This document shows positions 63,311 to 64,000 of a DNA stretch of 64,000 bases, piece by piece. Every line of letters starts with the position of its first letter. The first letter of the stretch is position 1. The position numbers and the translations under genes are program-made. The DNA comes from Azorinus chamasolen (Eukaryota > Mollusca > Bivalvia > Cardiida > Solecurtidae). The notes beneath the pieces are model-generated. The model saw only the letters and a program-made list of their open reading frames with translations, was not told the origin of the DNA and did not search any database. The stretch spans positions 34,167,619-34,231,618 of the forward strand of contig OY755251.1 in NCBI GenBank assembly GCA_963576725.1. Direction: 5' to 3'.

Positions 63311-63539
63311 AGCCTTTCATAAATAAGCTTTAGTATATATTTCAACCTGCATTATGCAGTCATTTCATATGATATGGTGTAAATGATTCTTTGCTAAAGC
63401 TCGACTTGGACACATTTTACGGTATATCGAACAGTTTGGAGATGCAAATGGATGCAAATCATTGGTAGTTTTATTGATTCAAATTCCATTAATCCCATGA
63501 GGATGTATACCTACACTATACAGCTTTGAGTAAAGAAGA

Positions 63540-63680
63540 ATTATTAATACTGCGTGAAAGTGGCAAAACGTTTTGATCCAGATCATAGTCTATTCTGTTT
63601 ACTTATGAAATAAAATAGATATGATTCTACTGCTAATTAATATTCTTATTCATACATGAATAGTCATAGAGTAAGTTTTA
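63540..63680 (+). mobile_element. Family A MITE remnant
   Basis: CTATTCTGTTTACTTATG, AGATATGATTCTACTG, TACATGAATAGTCATAGAG. Confidence 0.6.
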
Positions 63681-63699
63681 AAATCAATCTGAATTCTCT

Positions 63700-63812
63700 G
63701 CGACGGGACTCGCATTTGCAAACAGCATGGGTCAAAATGCGACACCGAGTCACGCATCGTCTCACCAGGATGCAAGCTGTTTGACACTCAGTCAATAGTT
63801 TCTGAAAAGCTA
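63700..63812 (+). mobile_element. Family J MITE remnant
   Basis: GACTCGCATTTGCAAACAGC; GACACCGAGTCACGCATCGTC; GTTTGACACTCAGTCAATAG. Confidence 0.7.
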
Positions 63813-63828
63813 GAGCGAAGCGGAACTA

Positions 63829-64000
63829 CAATACCGGTAGGACCTGTCTAAGCATTCATAAAAAGGTCTAATTATTACAATAGGACCTGCTTAATCATGG
63901 ATCTGTAAAGTAGGTGGTAGCTTAATGCAGGTCAAAAGTAATACAGAAAGCTCCTGTAGGAGCTTTCTGCATTTCGTTTACCCTGCATTAAGTGTCCACT
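63829..64000. mobile_element. D2-type MITE, cut by the window edge
   Basis: GGTAGGACCTGTCTAAGC; perfect core CAGAAAGCTCCTGTAGGAGC; the right end lies beyond the window. Confidence 0.85.

Overview
The window is eukaryotic, AT-rich, intron- and repeat-dominated DNA, most probably from a bivalve mollusc. The grounds are: no dense coding; GT-AG introns; a tRNA-headed SINE whose tail resembles the MetaSINE tails known from bivalves; and low-complexity GTCCGTCC / GGTCAAGGTCA repeats that are common in molluscan genomes. The species cannot be fixed from sequence alone.

Only one protein-coding gene can be supported. It is on the + strand: a start exon at 31144-31223, a second exon at 57777-57901 and a third at 59369-59421. 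The splice phases agree (2, then 1, then 0), and together the exons give 86 residues of an unrecognised basic/acidic, probably helical protein whose remainder lies beyond the right edge. Intron 1 is about 26.5 kb and is packed with short mobile elements. The exon 2 donor sits in a 27-bp tandem array that repeats the donor in the same phase.

The rest is mainly short non-autonomous foldback elements (MITEs), named here for reference. TTAA-type families start TTAACC and end GGTTAA (piggyBac-like target and ends). A: about 245 bp, ends TTAACCCTTTCC/GGAAAGGGTTAA, core GGCTCCTATAGGAGCC. B: about 230 bp, ends TTAACCCATTCCCTCAT, core GCTCCTATAGGAGC inside a 68-bp palindrome. C, I and J: core GCCGAGTTACTCGGC with different ends. 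E: core GCTCCTGCAGGAGC. F: core GCCGCCTTTTCAAGGCGGC. G, M, N and O are rarer. TA-type family D (Tc1/mariner-like ends TACAGTAAAACC/GGTTTTACTGTA) has subtypes D1-D4 around an AAGCTCCTATAGGAGCTT-like core. H has a TTTCTCCACCAAACCCTA foldback arm of unknown class. For A, '+' means the AACAGAGTAGACCCAGAT arm comes first.

Layout: 1-5.3 kb MITEs plus a SINE nested in a B element; 5.36-7.44 kb a satellite block; 7.5-13.3 kb dense MITEs with two nested insertions, a promoter-like block and three short tandem arrays; 13.3-15.5 kb mostly unique; 15.5-19.1 kb molluscan repeats and a 780-bp minisatellite; 20-43 kb dense MITEs containing gene exon 1; 43.4-44.5 kb a polypurine microsatellite and a 20-bp repeat array; 45-64 kb MITEs, exons 2 and 3 and further nested insertions. 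Nested insertions (A in D, D in A, B in A, B in D, D in B, I in A, E in A) confirm the TTAA and TA targets and show that the families were active in overlapping periods.
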